Assembly: GCA_022822135.1 (NCBI GenBank)
Contig: JAJECH010000025.1
Location: forward strand, 124,001-188,000
Source of the DNA: Pseudomonadales bacterium
GTDB lineage: Bacteria; Pseudomonadota; Gammaproteobacteria; Pseudomonadales; Azotimanducaceae
Direction of reading: 5' to 3'
DNA length: 64,000 bases
Below are positions 9,536 through 18,945 of the stretch, piece by piece. Made by a program: the position numbers and the translations under genes. The notes below the pieces were generated by a model. That model was not told the origin of the DNA and did not search any database. It saw only the letters and a program-made list of their open reading frames with translations. The number at the start of each line of letters is the position of its first letter. Within the stretch, counting starts at the first letter, position 1.

Positions 9536-10558
9536 TCAGCTAACACCGAGACGTTCGTGCATGATCGGGCTAGTCGTCGTGTATTGCAGGTAGACCTTCT
9601 CATCAGGATTCGTGCGTGCTTTGATCGCGAACGCTGCGAGTGCCGCCTCGTGGAAGCCTGAGAGGATTAGTTTCTTTTTCCCTGGATAGGTTGCGATGTC
9701 ACCAACGGCATAAATGCCTGGAACGTTTGTCTCGAATTTCTCGGTGTCGACCGTGATCTGCTTGCGGTCTAACTCAAGACCCCACTCAGCGATCGGTCCT
9801 AGGTTAGGTGATAGACCAAAAAAGACGAGCAAGTCATCAACGGGTATTTGCGTAATAGATTTGTCCGGATGCGTTACTGCTACTTGGCGTAGAACGTTTC
9901 TTTCCACGTGTAATCCAGTTACGTTTCCAATCTGAAATGAGACCTTTCCAGCCTGCTCAAGCGATCGCATGGTCGCAACCGAAGCGTCAGCAGCTCGAAA
10001 TCGGTCGCTCCGGTGGATCAATGTGAGACTTGCCGCCCGTTCAGCCAACTCGTTCGTCCAATCAAAGGCCGAATCGCCACCGCCCAAGACGATCAGATGG
10101 CGATTCTCGAATCGCGAAGGATCTTTGACACGGTAGAAAATCTGTTGGTCGATCAGTGCTTCAACGCCGTCAACGCGTAACGGTTGTGGCTCAAACGAAC
10201 CGACACCCCCTGCGACTATCACGGATTTGGTCGTAAACTCCGTACCGGCGCTTGTTGCTACAGCAAAAGACAAATCATCGATCGCTTCTACCTTGGTCAC
10301 CTGCTGAGACAGGTGATACTGCGGGTCAAACGGCTTAATCTGTTCATCGAGTTTTGCGACGAGCTCTTGCGCATCGCACACAGGAATACCGGGTATGTCG
10401 TAAATTGGCTTATCTGGGTAGAGTTCGGCGCACTGCCCACCGATAACGTCCAGCGCGTCAACCACGTGGGCGTTTAGTCCTAATAACCCCAGTTCAAATA
10501 CCTGAAACAAACCACAAGGACCTGCGCCAACAATTACTGAGTCGGTTTGAATACTCAC
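9536..10558 (-). CDS. Ferredoxin/flavodoxin-NADP(+) reductase, thioredoxin-reductase-like type
   Basis: 340 aa FAD protein. The N-terminal FAD motif is GAGPCG (11-16), GGQCAELYPDKPIYDIPG is typical of TrxR-like FNR, the NADPH motif is LIVLGGGDSAFDWTNEL, and the C-terminus has YAVGDIATYPGKKKLI. The redox CxxC of true thioredoxin reductase is missing, which separates it from TrxB. It moves electrons between NADPH and ferredoxin or flavodoxin. It may supply electrons to the Rieske or di-iron oxygenases far downstream, but nothing links them directly. Confidence 0.88.
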   Translation of the reverse strand: MSIQTDSVIVGAGPCGLFQVFELGLLGLNAHVVDALDVIGGQCAELYPDKPIYDIPGIPVCDAQELVAKLDEQIKPFDPQYHLSQQVTKVEAIDDLSFAVATSAGTEFTTKSVIVAGGVGSFEPQPLRVDGVEALIDQQIFYRVKDPSRFENRHLIVLGGGDSAFDWTNELAERAASLTLIHRSDRFRAADASVATMRSLEQAGKVSFQIGNVTGLHVERNVLRQVAVTHPDKSITQIPVDDLLVFFGLSPNLGPIAEWGLELDRKQITVDTEKFETNVPGIYAVGDIATYPGKKKLILSGFHEAALAAFAIKARTNPDEKVYLQYTTTSPIMHERLGVS

Positions 10559-10656
10559 CTTCTATTGGTTCCCGTTTCGTAAGATGTCAAGCATAGACAA
10601 AAGCCGGAGTCAGGACTTTAGTCGTTTTTAGAGTAAGGTCGTGATCGCGCGTCAGA

Positions 10657-12036
10657 TTAGATCGCGCTCGAATCCGTATCTTGGTGATTACAAATCATGC
10701 CAGCGCCGACCGTCTCATTCGAGATGCGATCGATCACGATAAATGAGCCCATCGTTTTGTCATCTGCGTAATCTTCAAACACAACCGGGCGTTGCAGTTG
10801 AATCCGCACTAATCCGATTTCATTTGCATCGAGCTGGTCGCACGATTCACGTGCTTGCGTGTTGACATCCAGACGGTGAATGAATTCAGCGACCTGCCCA
10901 GTTACTTGGCGCGCTCCCATCTTAAATAGGTAGCTCTTGTTCGCAGCGAGTGCGCGATTAGCCATCCATACAACATTCGCTTGAAACGCATCACTAACAC
11001 TTGGCGTATAGCTTGGCGATACCAGCGTATCTCCGCGGCTGATACTCAACTGATCACTAACGGTCAACGTAACTGATTGAGGTGCGAAACCCGCCTCTAA
11101 ATCGCCATCCATCGTGACGACGCGCTCAACTCGGGTCTCATGTCCTGAAGGCAAGACTACGACGGGGTCTCCCGGGCAAATGACTCCCTTGGTGATCATG
11201 CCCGAATAGCCGCGAAAGTCCTCACTTGGATGATGAACTCGTTGAACTGTCATGCAGAACTGTTCAAGATCTGCGTCCGCCGATACTGGCGCTCGTTCTA
11301 GAAGCTCGATGATCGTTTCGCCGGCGTACCAGTCCATGTTGGTTGAGCTGTGTACGACATTCTCTCCGAACTTTGCTGCAACTGGAACAAAAGACGTCTG
11401 CGTGAACCCTAAAGATCTTGAGAATTCAAGGTACTCCGTACGAATGCGTTCGTAAGTTTCTTCATCGTAACCAACAAGATCCATCTTGTTGATCGCAACG
11501 ACTACCTGACTAATACCAAGCAGATCGACGATTAGTGAGTGACGTCTAGTCTGGTCAAGTACACCGTTTTGTGCGTCGATCAGGATAACCGCAAGTTCAC
11601 AATTGCTTGCACCTGTGGCCATGTTCTTCGTGTATTGGCTATGTCCAGGGCAGTCCGCGATGATGTATTTACGGGTACTCGTAGCGAAGTAGCGATACGC
11701 TACGTCAATCGTGATGCCTTGTTCTTGTTCCGCCTTCAACCCATCGGCTAGTAAAGCAAACTCAAGTTCATCGCTGCCGTGACCCAAGCGTCTACTGTCG
11801 CGGATTAGGGCGTTTAAGTGATCCTCGTAAACCTTGTTCGAGTCGTACAACAAGCGACCAATCAGCGTGCTCTTGCCGTCATCAACACTTCCGCATGTCA
11901 GAAACTTCAACAACTCCGTCTGTTCGTTCTCCGCTAAGTAGTCGTTCATGTATTCGATGTCTGACACGTCGCGCTCCAATTCCAGCGCAAGAGGTAACCT
12001 TAGTCGAGATTCTGCAAGTGCAGCTTGACCCATCAT
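10657..12036 (-). CDS. cysN: Sulfate adenylyltransferase subunit 1 (GTPase)
   Basis: 459 aa. EF-Tu-like GTPase: GSVDDGKST (G1), DCPGHSQYTKNM (G3) and NKMDLV (G4). With CysD it makes adenosine 5'-phosphosulfate, coupling GTP hydrolysis to sulfate activation. The length fits CysN alone; the C-terminal APS kinase (CysC) domain found in CysNC fusions is absent and no cysC lies nearby. ATG codons directly follow the cysD stop (12036, 12033); a third at 11949 (MNDYLAENEQ) is also plausible. It forms an operon with cysD. Confidence 0.96.
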   Translation of the reverse strand: MMGQAALAESRLRLPLALELERDVSDIEYMNDYLAENEQTELLKFLTCGSVDDGKSTLIGRLLYDSNKVYEDHLNALIRDSRRLGHGSDELEFALLADGLKAEQEQGITIDVAYRYFATSTRKYIIADCPGHSQYTKNMATGASNCELAVILIDAQNGVLDQTRRHSLIVDLLGISQVVVAINKMDLVGYDEETYERIRTEYLEFSRSLGFTQTSFVPVAAKFGENVVHSSTNMDWYAGETIIELLERAPVSADADLEQFCMTVQRVHHPSEDFRGYSGMITKGVICPGDPVVVLPSGHETRVERVVTMDGDLEAGFAPQSVTLTVSDQLSISRGDTLVSPSYTPSVSDAFQANVVWMANRALAANKSYLFKMGARQVTGQVAEFIHRLDVNTQARESCDQLDANEIGLVRIQLQRPVVFEDYADDKTMGSFIVIDRISNETVGAGMICNHQDTDSSAI

Positions 12037-12948
12037 CTAAAAATACCCTTCTTGCTTCTTGGTCTCCATCGAAGCCGCAGTATCGTGATCAATTAGACGT
12101 CCTTGTCGCTCGGAAGTATCAGCGACCAACATTTCGTGAATGATCTCGGGTAGTGTTGAAGCGCTCGATTCGATGGCTCCTGAAAGCGGGTAGCAACCTA
12201 ACGTTCGAAATCGAACCGTGCGTATTTCTGGTTTCTCGTCAGGTTCGAGACGCATACGGTCATCGTCGACCATGATCCAAGTCCCTCTCCGCTTCACTAC
12301 AGGACGTTCTTTCGCAAAGTAAAGGGGGACGATCTCAATGCCTTCTTTATAGATGTACTGCCATATATCCAATTCGGTCCAGTTTGAAAGTGGAAATACT
12401 CGGATTTCCTCGTCTTTGCGAATATTGCTGTTGTAAATCCGCCATAGTTCCGGACGTTGATTGCTTGGGTCCCATTGGTGAAACTTATCGCGCAACGAAA
12501 ACACGCGTTCTTTCGCCCGAGACTTTTCTTCGTCTCGTCGCGCGCCGCCAAACGCTGCGTCGAACTCGTATTTGTCTAAAGCCGCTTTCAGAGCGTCTGT
12601 CTTCATGATTTGCGTGTATGTGTCCGCATCGTAATCGAACGGATTGACGTCGTCCTCCCGACCCTCTTCGTTCGTATACACGATCAAGTCAAAGTCGCGT
12701 TTCTCCGCCAGGCGGTCGCGGAATGCAATCATGTCCTTGAACTTCCACGTTGTATCAACGTGAAGTAACGGAAACGGCAACTTCCCGGGGTAGAACGCTT
12801 TCTTTGCAAGATGCAGCAAAACAGACGAGTCCTTGCCGATGGAGTACATCATCACCGGATTTTCGCGCTCGGCCACGACCTCACGCATGATGTAAATGCT
12901 CTCTGCTTCTAACTGCTCAAGATGCGTCAGCTTGTATGCCGCGCTCAT
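12037..12948 (-). CDS. cysD: Sulfate adenylyltransferase subunit 2
   Basis: 303 aa from the ATG at 12948 (a GTG at 12954 adds two codons). PAPS reductase/ATP-pyrophosphatase fold with the PP-loop [45 protein letters not shown] and [11 protein letters not shown]. It catalyses sulfate adenylation within the CysDN complex. It abuts cysN without a gap. An AT-rich stretch lies immediately upstream. Confidence 0.96.
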   Translation of the reverse strand: MSAAYKLTHLEQLEAESIYIMREVVAERENPVMMYSIGKDSSVLLHLAKKAFYPGKLPFPLLHVDTTWKFKDMIAFRDRLAEKRDFDLIVYTNEEGREDDVNPFDYDADTYTQIMKTDALKAALDKYEFDAAFGGARRDEEKSRAKERVFSLRDKFHQWDPSNQRPELWRIYNSNIRKDEEIRVFPLSNWTELDIWQYIYKEGIEIVPLYFAKERPVVKRRGTWIMVDDDRMRLEPDEKPEIRTVRFRTLGCYPLSGAIESSASTLPEIIHEMLVADTSERQGRLIDHDTAASMETKKQEGYF

Positions 12949-12982
12949 CGACACTTGCGCTCATCAATTGGGTGGACGAGTT

Positions 12983-13010
12983 ATTCTAAATAACGACACG
13001 ATTTATTTAA
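12983..13010 (-). promoter_or_regulatory. Possible sigma-70 promoter of cysDN
   Basis: On the minus strand, TTAAAT (13005-13010) and TAGAAT (12983-12988, five of six bases of the -10 consensus) are separated by 16 bp, inside the AT-rich gap between gatB and cysD. The start of transcription would be about 30 nt before cysD. The -35 match is weak. Confidence 0.3.
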
Positions 13011-13032
13011 CCACAAATCATATTGTTTTATG

Positions 13033-14472
13033 TTATATGTTTAGCAGGCGTCTTAATAGGTCATTCACCTTTTTAGGATCCGCTTTACCTTGCGATGTCT
13101 TCATTACCTGACCAACCAAGTAGCCAATGACCTTGGTAGCTCCACCACGGACTTGCTCAACCTGCTCTGGGTGCTCGTTAATAACGCTTTCGACCAATGA
13201 ACGCAGTTCGTCCACATCGCTTAATTGTCGAAGCCCCCGATCTTCGATGATCTCATCGACTGACTTATCGGATGACCACATTCCTTCAAACACTTCCTTG
13301 GCTAGACTTGACGACAGTGTTTTATCTTCTATCCGTTTCATCAAATCTGCCAGCTGTTGCGGCGATACCGGTACGTCGTCGTAACCCTTCTCTTCTCGGT
13401 TAAGAGCGGCTGCGACCTCTCCCAGTAACCAATTTGCTGTTATTTGCGGATCAGCACCTAACGCAACGGTCGTCTCGTAGAACTTCGCGATGTCATGATC
13501 GCGTGTCAATCTCACTGCTACTGGTCGAACTAACGTAAAGTCTTCAACGAACCGCTCAAGTTTCTGTTGAGGTAACTCCGGCATCGTAGAACGGACGTAA
13601 TCAAGAAAAGCAGTCGACAATCGCAGCGGTAAGAGATCGGGATCAGGAAAGTAACGGTAGTCGTCGGAGAGCTCTTTGCTTCGCATTGAGAAAGTCATAT
13701 CCCGACCCGCATCATACTGTCGAGTCTCACGAACCACCTCACCACCATGTTCAAGGATATCGATCTGACGCTCAATCTCGTAGTTCAAAGCACGCTCTAC
13801 AAAGCGAAACGAATTGATGTTCTTGATCTCGGTCCGTTCACCAAACGTTTTGTCGCCAACCGGTCGCACCGACACATTCGCGTCGCATCGCATCGATCCT
13901 TCCGCGAGATTTCCATCACAGATACCCAACCAACTAACAAGCGAGTGAAGTTGCTTAAAGCAGGCAGCCGCTTCCGCTGCGGAACGCATATCCGGCTCCG
14001 TAACGATCTCAAGCAAAGGAGTTCCCGCGCGATTGAGGTCGATCCCCGTAGACTCCGCAAATCGATCATGAACCGATTTACCCGCATCCTCCTCCAAATG
14101 CGCACGCGTGATTCCTATGTCTCGGACCGAACCATCCTCAAGAAAGACTGGTAGTTGGCCACGACCGACGATCGGAGATTCAAACTGACTAATCTGATAA
14201 CCCTTTGGAAGGTCAGGATAAAAGTAGTTCTTCCTGTCAAAGACGCAAGTTTCTGCGATCTCGGCATCGATCGCCAATCCAAATTTCACAGCCATTGAGA
14301 CCACTTCTTCGTTTAAAACCGGAAGTGCACCTGGCATAGCGAGATCAATTAAGTTTGCACGTGTGTTTGGTTCTGCCCCGAACTCCACTGACGTACTAGA
14401 GAATATCTTTGATCGCGTCGCTAACTGAACGTGGACTTCAATCCCGACGACCGGTTCCCAGCTACCCGTCAC
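13033..14472 (-). CDS. gatB: Asp/Glu-tRNA amidotransferase subunit B
   Basis: 479 aa. GatB/E core with GIEVHVQLATRSKIFSS, YFYPDLPKGYQISQ, the LLEIVTEPDMRS region, RCDANVSVRP and RTEIKNINSFRF, then a helical/YqeY-like C-terminal tail that binds tRNA. It phosphorylates the mischarged aminoacyl-tRNA and transfers ammonia from GatA. Overlaps gatA by 4 bp as the last gene of gatCAB. Confidence 0.97.
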   Translation of the reverse strand: MTGSWEPVVGIEVHVQLATRSKIFSSTSVEFGAEPNTRANLIDLAMPGALPVLNEEVVSMAVKFGLAIDAEIAETCVFDRKNYFYPDLPKGYQISQFESPIVGRGQLPVFLEDGSVRDIGITRAHLEEDAGKSVHDRFAESTGIDLNRAGTPLLEIVTEPDMRSAAEAAACFKQLHSLVSWLGICDGNLAEGSMRCDANVSVRPVGDKTFGERTEIKNINSFRFVERALNYEIERQIDILEHGGEVVRETRQYDAGRDMTFSMRSKELSDDYRYFPDPDLLPLRLSTAFLDYVRSTMPELPQQKLERFVEDFTLVRPVAVRLTRDHDIAKFYETTVALGADPQITANWLLGEVAAALNREEKGYDDVPVSPQQLADLMKRIEDKTLSSSLAKEVFEGMWSSDKSVDEIIEDRGLRQLSDVDELRSLVESVINEHPEQVEQVRGGATKVIGYLVGQVMKTSQGKADPKKVNDLLRRLLNI

Positions 14473-15923
14473 GGCGCGCTCGGTTCGTCAAGACTTGGAT
14501 GTTGCTCATGCCAGTCCGTCTCGCGCTGAAATGCCATCCCACCCGCGAGTACATCGCCTTCCCCAAAGTGTGGCCCGATCAATTGCATGCCAACTGGCAA
14601 GCCGTCTATGAATCCGCACGGCAGCGACAGTGCCGGTAATCCTGCCAAACTCACTGGAATGGTGTAGAGATCCTGCTTATACATTTCAACCGGATCTGAT
14701 CTCAATGATCCAATCTCAAATGCCGTCGTGGGAGTAACCGGCGCCAGGATCAAGTCAACTGACTCAAACGCTGCGAGAAATCCATCACGTACCAAACGAC
14801 GTATTTTTTGAGCTTTGAGATAGTACGCATCAAAATACCCAACCGAGAGCGAGTAGGTACCGGTCAAGATTCGCCGTTTAACCTCAAGACCAAACCCCTC
14901 CGTGCGCGATCGGCAGTACATATCGAGTAGATCCTCAGATGTCTCCGTTCGATGACCATAACGCACACCATCGTAACGCGCGAGATTCGTTGATGCTTCC
15001 GCACTCGAAAGAACGTAATATGCCGCAACTGCAGCGTCGATGTATGGGAGCTCAATAACCTCGATTTTGTGACCTAACGCTTCGAACTGACGTCGCGCCT
15101 GTTGAATACGCTCCGCAATTCGCTCGTCCAGACCTTCCAAGAGTGACTCTGGATATCCGATCACATACCGTCGTTCGCGTGTTGGTAAAACGGTTTCCTT
15201 GACACGAGCTGACGTCGAATCCTGAGGATCATGACCTTCCATGGCCGCCAGTAGCTCGTAGACATCATCCGCACTGTGTGCTATAGGACCACCTTGATCC
15301 AAACTTGAAGCGAATGCGATCATGCCAAATCGAGACACTCGTCCATACGTCGGTTTTAGTCCGGTAACTCCGCATAAACTAGCAGGTTGTCGAATCGAAC
15401 CACCGGTATCGGATCCGGTGGCCAAAGGTGTCATACCGCTCGCTACAGACGCTACGGCACCGCCAGAAGAACCACCAGGCACGCGTTTCATATTCCAAGG
15501 GTTACTAACGCCACCGAAGTAACTCGTTTCATTGGAAGAGCCCATCGCAAACTCATCCATATTCGTTTTGCCTAACGAGATAGCGCCCGCATCCGATATT
15601 TGTTTGACCACCGTCGCGTCATAAGGGGCGATGAATGATTTCAGCATGTTTGATGCACATGTTGTTCGTACGCCCGCAGTACAAAACAAATCTTTGTGTG
15701 CAATCGGAATGCCGCACAAAGGTTGGGGATGTGACGACGCCAACTGTCGATCCGCGACGGCAGCGCGTTCTAAGCATCGCTCCGTGTCTACGGTGATGAA
15801 GCAGTTAATTCGATCATTGAGATCAGCTATGCGATCTAAATAGAACTGAGTGAGTTCTACGGCGCTGTATTTCTTTGCTTGGAGATCGGTACGAAGTTCC
15901 CGCACCCCGACGAATGGCTTCAA
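14469..15923 (-). CDS. gatA: Asp/Glu-tRNA amidotransferase subunit A
   Basis: 484 aa amidase-signature protein. The Ser-cisSer-Lys triad is visible: Lys in IAHKDLFCTAG, cis-Ser in GSSGGAVASVASG and the nucleophile in GSDTGGSIRQPA. It hydrolyses glutamine to release ammonia, which is channelled to GatB. Overlaps gatC and gatB by 4 bp each, indicating translational coupling. Confidence 0.97.
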   Translation of the reverse strand: MKPFVGVRELRTDLQAKKYSAVELTQFYLDRIADLNDRINCFITVDTERCLERAAVADRQLASSHPQPLCGIPIAHKDLFCTAGVRTTCASNMLKSFIAPYDATVVKQISDAGAISLGKTNMDEFAMGSSNETSYFGGVSNPWNMKRVPGGSSGGAVASVASGMTPLATGSDTGGSIRQPASLCGVTGLKPTYGRVSRFGMIAFASSLDQGGPIAHSADDVYELLAAMEGHDPQDSTSARVKETVLPTRERRYVIGYPESLLEGLDERIAERIQQARRQFEALGHKIEVIELPYIDAAVAAYYVLSSAEASTNLARYDGVRYGHRTETSEDLLDMYCRSRTEGFGLEVKRRILTGTYSLSVGYFDAYYLKAQKIRRLVRDGFLAAFESVDLILAPVTPTTAFEIGSLRSDPVEMYKQDLYTIPVSLAGLPALSLPCGFIDGLPVGMQLIGPHFGEGDVLAGGMAFQRETDWHEQHPSLDEPSAP

Positions 15924-16207
15924 CGCTGATCCAGTACTTTCGGCACGAGATAAAAACCGTCTGCAGTCTTAGGGGCGATCGATTGGAAAACGTCCCGATC
16001 TTCGTCTACGACAGCACGATCTTCGCGCAAAGGCTGATCTAGATCTACTGCGTGTGCGAGTGGTTCAACACCTTCTGTATCGACTTGATCCATGATCTCA
16101 ATGAACCCGATGATCGCATCTAAATCTCGACTTATCTTCTCCTTGGCTTCCCCATCAAGAGACAATTGGCTCAAGGTCATAAGACGTTGGATCGTTACTT
16201 CGTCCAT
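15920..16207 (-). CDS. gatC: Asp/Glu-tRNA amidotransferase subunit C
   Basis: 95 aa. Small helical GatC with LMTLSQLSLDGEAKEKISRDLDAIIGFIEIMDQVDTEGVEPLAHAV in its middle (motif positions about 10-55) and the C-terminal FYLVPKVLDQR typical of the family. It staples GatA to GatB. First gene of the operon; the promoter must lie in the AT-rich gap before mreB. Confidence 0.95.
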   Translation of the reverse strand: MDEVTIQRLMTLSQLSLDGEAKEKISRDLDAIIGFIEIMDQVDTEGVEPLAHAVDLDQPLREDRAVVDEDRDVFQSIAPKTADGFYLVPKVLDQR

Positions 16208-16527
16208 GCTGCGAGCACATGCAAAAATTGAGGCGTCATTTTAAGAACGAACAACCATCGAAGAACACGGAATTTTATCTGTTTATATGTATAGTTTAAT
16301 ATCAAAAATACGATGAAAAGCTTCTACGTTGAGTCACCTTTGTAAGAGAATCAGATCAATACAGTCATAGATTTGTCGTTGCATTTGATCATTTTTGCGA
16401 TCTTTAGTTAAACATGTATGTTCGTAGGTTCACTTGACGCGAATTTATTGGTCTATGCGCCGCCGAGTTTTTCTTTGCTTTGGTATTCTTACCGCCCTCC
16501 ATCAAACTACTACCGAGTAATGTTGCG
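16208..16527. other. Divergent intergenic region gatC / mreB
   Basis: About 320 bp, clearly AT-rich (notably 16270-16310), with no supported gene. It must hold promoters for both gatCAB and mreBCD. Several weak -10-like hexamers exist (for example TATAGT near 16290), but none has a convincing -35 partner, so no site is called. Confidence 0.6.
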
Positions 16528-17553
16528 TTGCTAAAGACCCTCTTCGGAATGTTCTCGGAAGACTTATCTATTGATCTGGGAACTGCTAACACCCTTATCG
16601 TCGCCAAAGACCGTGGAATAGTACTAAACGAACCTACAGTAGTTGCATTAAGAAGAGAACCTCGTAGTGTTGTAGCGGTAGGCACCGACGCTAAACGTCT
16701 TCTCGGGATTAGTCCGCAGAACATTGAAGTCATTCGCCCCATGAAGGACGGGCAAGTTGCTGACTTCGAAGTTACTAACACGATGTTAGCCCACTTCATC
16801 AAGATGGCAAACGGCAACCGCGTCTTGCCATCCTATCCTCGCGTCATTATTTGCATACCCGCTCAATCCACGTCCATTGAGAAACGAGCAATTCGGGATT
16901 CTGCGAGGTCTGCGGGTGCGCGGGAGATTTACCTCATTGAGGAACCACTTGCCGCAGCAGTTGGGGCTGGCTTACCGGTGCAAGAAGCAAGTGGCAGCAT
17001 GGTCGTAGACATAGGTGGCGGAACGACGGATGTCGCAATCCTCTCAGCCGGTTCGATCGCCAATTCCGAATCTTTGAAATGCGCTGGAAATGCTTTCGAC
17101 AACGATATCATCACATACGTCCGTCAGAAGCACGGTTGCAGAATCGGCGAGCTAACTGCAGAAAAGATCAAGCATGAGATCGGTACAGCGATCGAACTTC
17201 CTAAAACTAAACAGCTAGAGATGACGATTCAAGGACAACACCTTGAATCAGGGATGCCTAAGCGATTCAACCTGGACAGCAACGATCTATACCTTGCTTT
17301 AAATGTATCCGTGAATCAAATCGTGGACGCTGTGCGACGATGCCTTGAAAAGAGCCAACCACAGCTAATCGTAGATATCGCAGATCGTGGTATCGTCCTA
17401 ACTGGCGGCGGAGCGTTACTCTCAGGTCTCGATCAACGGATTCGCGACGCGACGGACACACCTGTAGTCATAGCAAGCGACCCGTTAAAGTGTGTAGCCG
17501 ATGGGTGCGGTCGTATTCTCCAGGAAGGTAACGCGCCGGAATACCAGACATAG
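16528..17553 (+). CDS. mreB: Rod-shape-determining actin homologue MreB
   Basis: 341 aa from a TTG at 16528, giving MLKTLFGMFSEDLSIDLGTA, which matches the canonical MreB N-terminus and length. An ATG at 16480 would add 16 atypical residues. Actin-fold motifs: phosphate 1 DLSIDLGTANTLI, phosphate 2 VVDIGGGTTDVAIL and the adenosine motif IVLTGGGALLSGL. The N-terminal GMF stretch is the usual amphipathic membrane helix. It builds the filaments that guide lateral cell-wall synthesis. First gene of mreBCD. Confidence 0.97.
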   Translation: MLKTLFGMFSEDLSIDLGTANTLIVAKDRGIVLNEPTVVALRREPRSVVAVGTDAKRLLGISPQNIEVIRPMKDGQVADFEVTNTMLAHFIKMANGNRVLPSYPRVIICIPAQSTSIEKRAIRDSARSAGAREIYLIEEPLAAAVGAGLPVQEASGSMVVDIGGGTTDVAILSAGSIANSESLKCAGNAFDNDIITYVRQKHGCRIGELTAEKIKHEIGTAIELPKTKQLEMTIQGQHLESGMPKRFNLDSNDLYLALNVSVNQIVDAVRRCLEKSQPQLIVDIADRGIVLTGGGALLSGLDQRIRDATDTPVVIASDPLKCVADGCGRILQEGNAPEYQT

Positions 17554-17617
17554 CAGGAATCACCAAGCGTGCGTGCCATTCTTGTGATCTGCGTGGATCC
17601 TTAAAGGTTAGCTAGTC

Positions 17618-18445
17618 GTGGCTCTGCGCTCTGGACAGACGATTCAGAACACACATTTATTTTTGGCGTTACTTATTAGTTCTGTTCTGTTACTTGCAGT
17701 TAGTGCTAACACGAGATACCTAACGCCGATCGAAACGGTAATCCGATGGCTTGCGCAACCGATCGTTTATGTAGCCCATTTGCCTGCCAACGCCAAAGAA
17801 GCAGCTGGGTCGTACGTCGTATCGATGGACGAACTCCACAACAGAAACGACCAATTGTTAAAGGATGTCAGTCGATTGAACGCAACGATCGCTGAATTGA
17901 CCCAAGCCCAAAGAACCATCGCGGAGCTCCGCGACGCCTTAGGTTATGTCCAAGAGAACACACGAACACAAGTGCTTTCCGAAATCGTGCAAGTGAATCC
18001 CAATCGGCAAAGGTTAGAGGTGATCATCAATGTAGGTGAACAACAAGGCATCGAAGTAGACAGAGGCGTCTTGGATCCTTGGGGCGTATACGGTCGAACC
18101 GTAGAGGTCTTTCCCAATTCTGCTCGTGTTTTGCTCCTGAATGATGAGCGACACGCGACCCCTGTCCTCGTGAGCCGAACACGACAATATTTCATAGCAT
18201 CTGGTAACGGACCCGATGAGCCACTCACGTTAGACAATGTGAACCTAAGCAGCGATATTCGAGTAGGTGATACAGTAGTGACGTCCGGTCTCGGTGGTGT
18301 ATTCCCGGAGGGTCTCGTCGTCGGGATCGTCGAATCGGTAACGGACGTCGTTTCAGAGTCGCTCAAGCGGGTAACAGTTTCGCCTATCGCGAAGGTCAAA
18401 GCGAAGTCATACCTGCACGTTATTTCATCGGTCGAACAACGATGA
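17618..18445 (+). CDS. mreC: Rod-shape-determining protein MreC
   Basis: 275 aa from GTG. A single N-terminal membrane helix (about residues 14-32) is followed by a periplasmic coiled coil (residues 65-105) and the beta-domain pair with GVYGRTVEVFPNSARVLLLND and GDTVVTSGLGGVFPEGLVVG. MreC links MreB to the periplasmic elongation machinery. Its stop overlaps the mreD start (ATGA). Confidence 0.95.
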   Translation: MALRSGQTIQNTHLFLALLISSVLLLAVSANTRYLTPIETVIRWLAQPIVYVAHLPANAKEAAGSYVVSMDELHNRNDQLLKDVSRLNATIAELTQAQRTIAELRDALGYVQENTRTQVLSEIVQVNPNRQRLEVIINVGEQQGIEVDRGVLDPWGVYGRTVEVFPNSARVLLLNDERHATPVLVSRTRQYFIASGNGPDEPLTLDNVNLSSDIRVGDTVVTSGLGGVFPEGLVVGIVESVTDVVSESLKRVTVSPIAKVKAKSYLHVISSVEQR

Positions 18446-18945
18446 CCGACACTCAAGCGTGGTCTTACTTCTTGCTGACGACGGTCTTAGCCTTGATCTT
18501 GACTATCGCACCAATGCCATTCGATGTGCCGGAGTGGCTAAGAAATTTAAAACCTGATTGGATCGTACTGTGCTGGTTTTTCTGGGTCACATTTCAGCAC
18601 GAACGATGCTCGTTGATCATGGCGTTCGTCGTTGGTTTGATCCTCGATGTTCTATATGATGAGCCGTTAGGCATCAACTCGCTTCTATTACTCGCCTTGG
18701 TTTTCGCGGGCCGTCTTTCACTTCGATTCATTCAATCAAGCGTCGGTCTGCGGTCATCCATCACCGTATTTATTTTGTGTTTTTTCGTTACCGCGACGAA
18801 ATCGTTGTTTCTACTTGCTACGCTTGACGTTGACATTCAAGTAAGTAGCGTCGTAATGCCACCCATTGCGACACTCATATGGTGGGTCTTGTTAATTCCA
18901 ATTCTTATGTCAGAGCACTCTCAATTCCGCGACTCCGTTCAGTGA
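18442..18945 (+). CDS. mreD: Rod-shape-determining protein MreD
   Basis: 167 aa integral membrane protein with about five to six hydrophobic segments. The family features PDWIVLCWFFW and GLILDVLYDEPLGINSLLLL are present. Third component of the elongasome. Overlaps mreC upstream and maf downstream by 4 bp. Confidence 0.93.
   Translation: MTDTQAWSYFLLTTVLALILTIAPMPFDVPEWLRNLKPDWIVLCWFFWVTFQHERCSLIMAFVVGLILDVLYDEPLGINSLLLLALVFAGRLSLRFIQSSVGLRSSITVFILCFFVTATKSLFLLATLDVDIQVSSVVMPPIATLIWWVLLIPILMSEHSQFRDSVQ

Noticed and set aside
16480-16527. ATG start of mreB at 16480
   Set aside because: It adds 16 residues foreign to the family; the TTG at 16528 restores the standard N-terminus and length.
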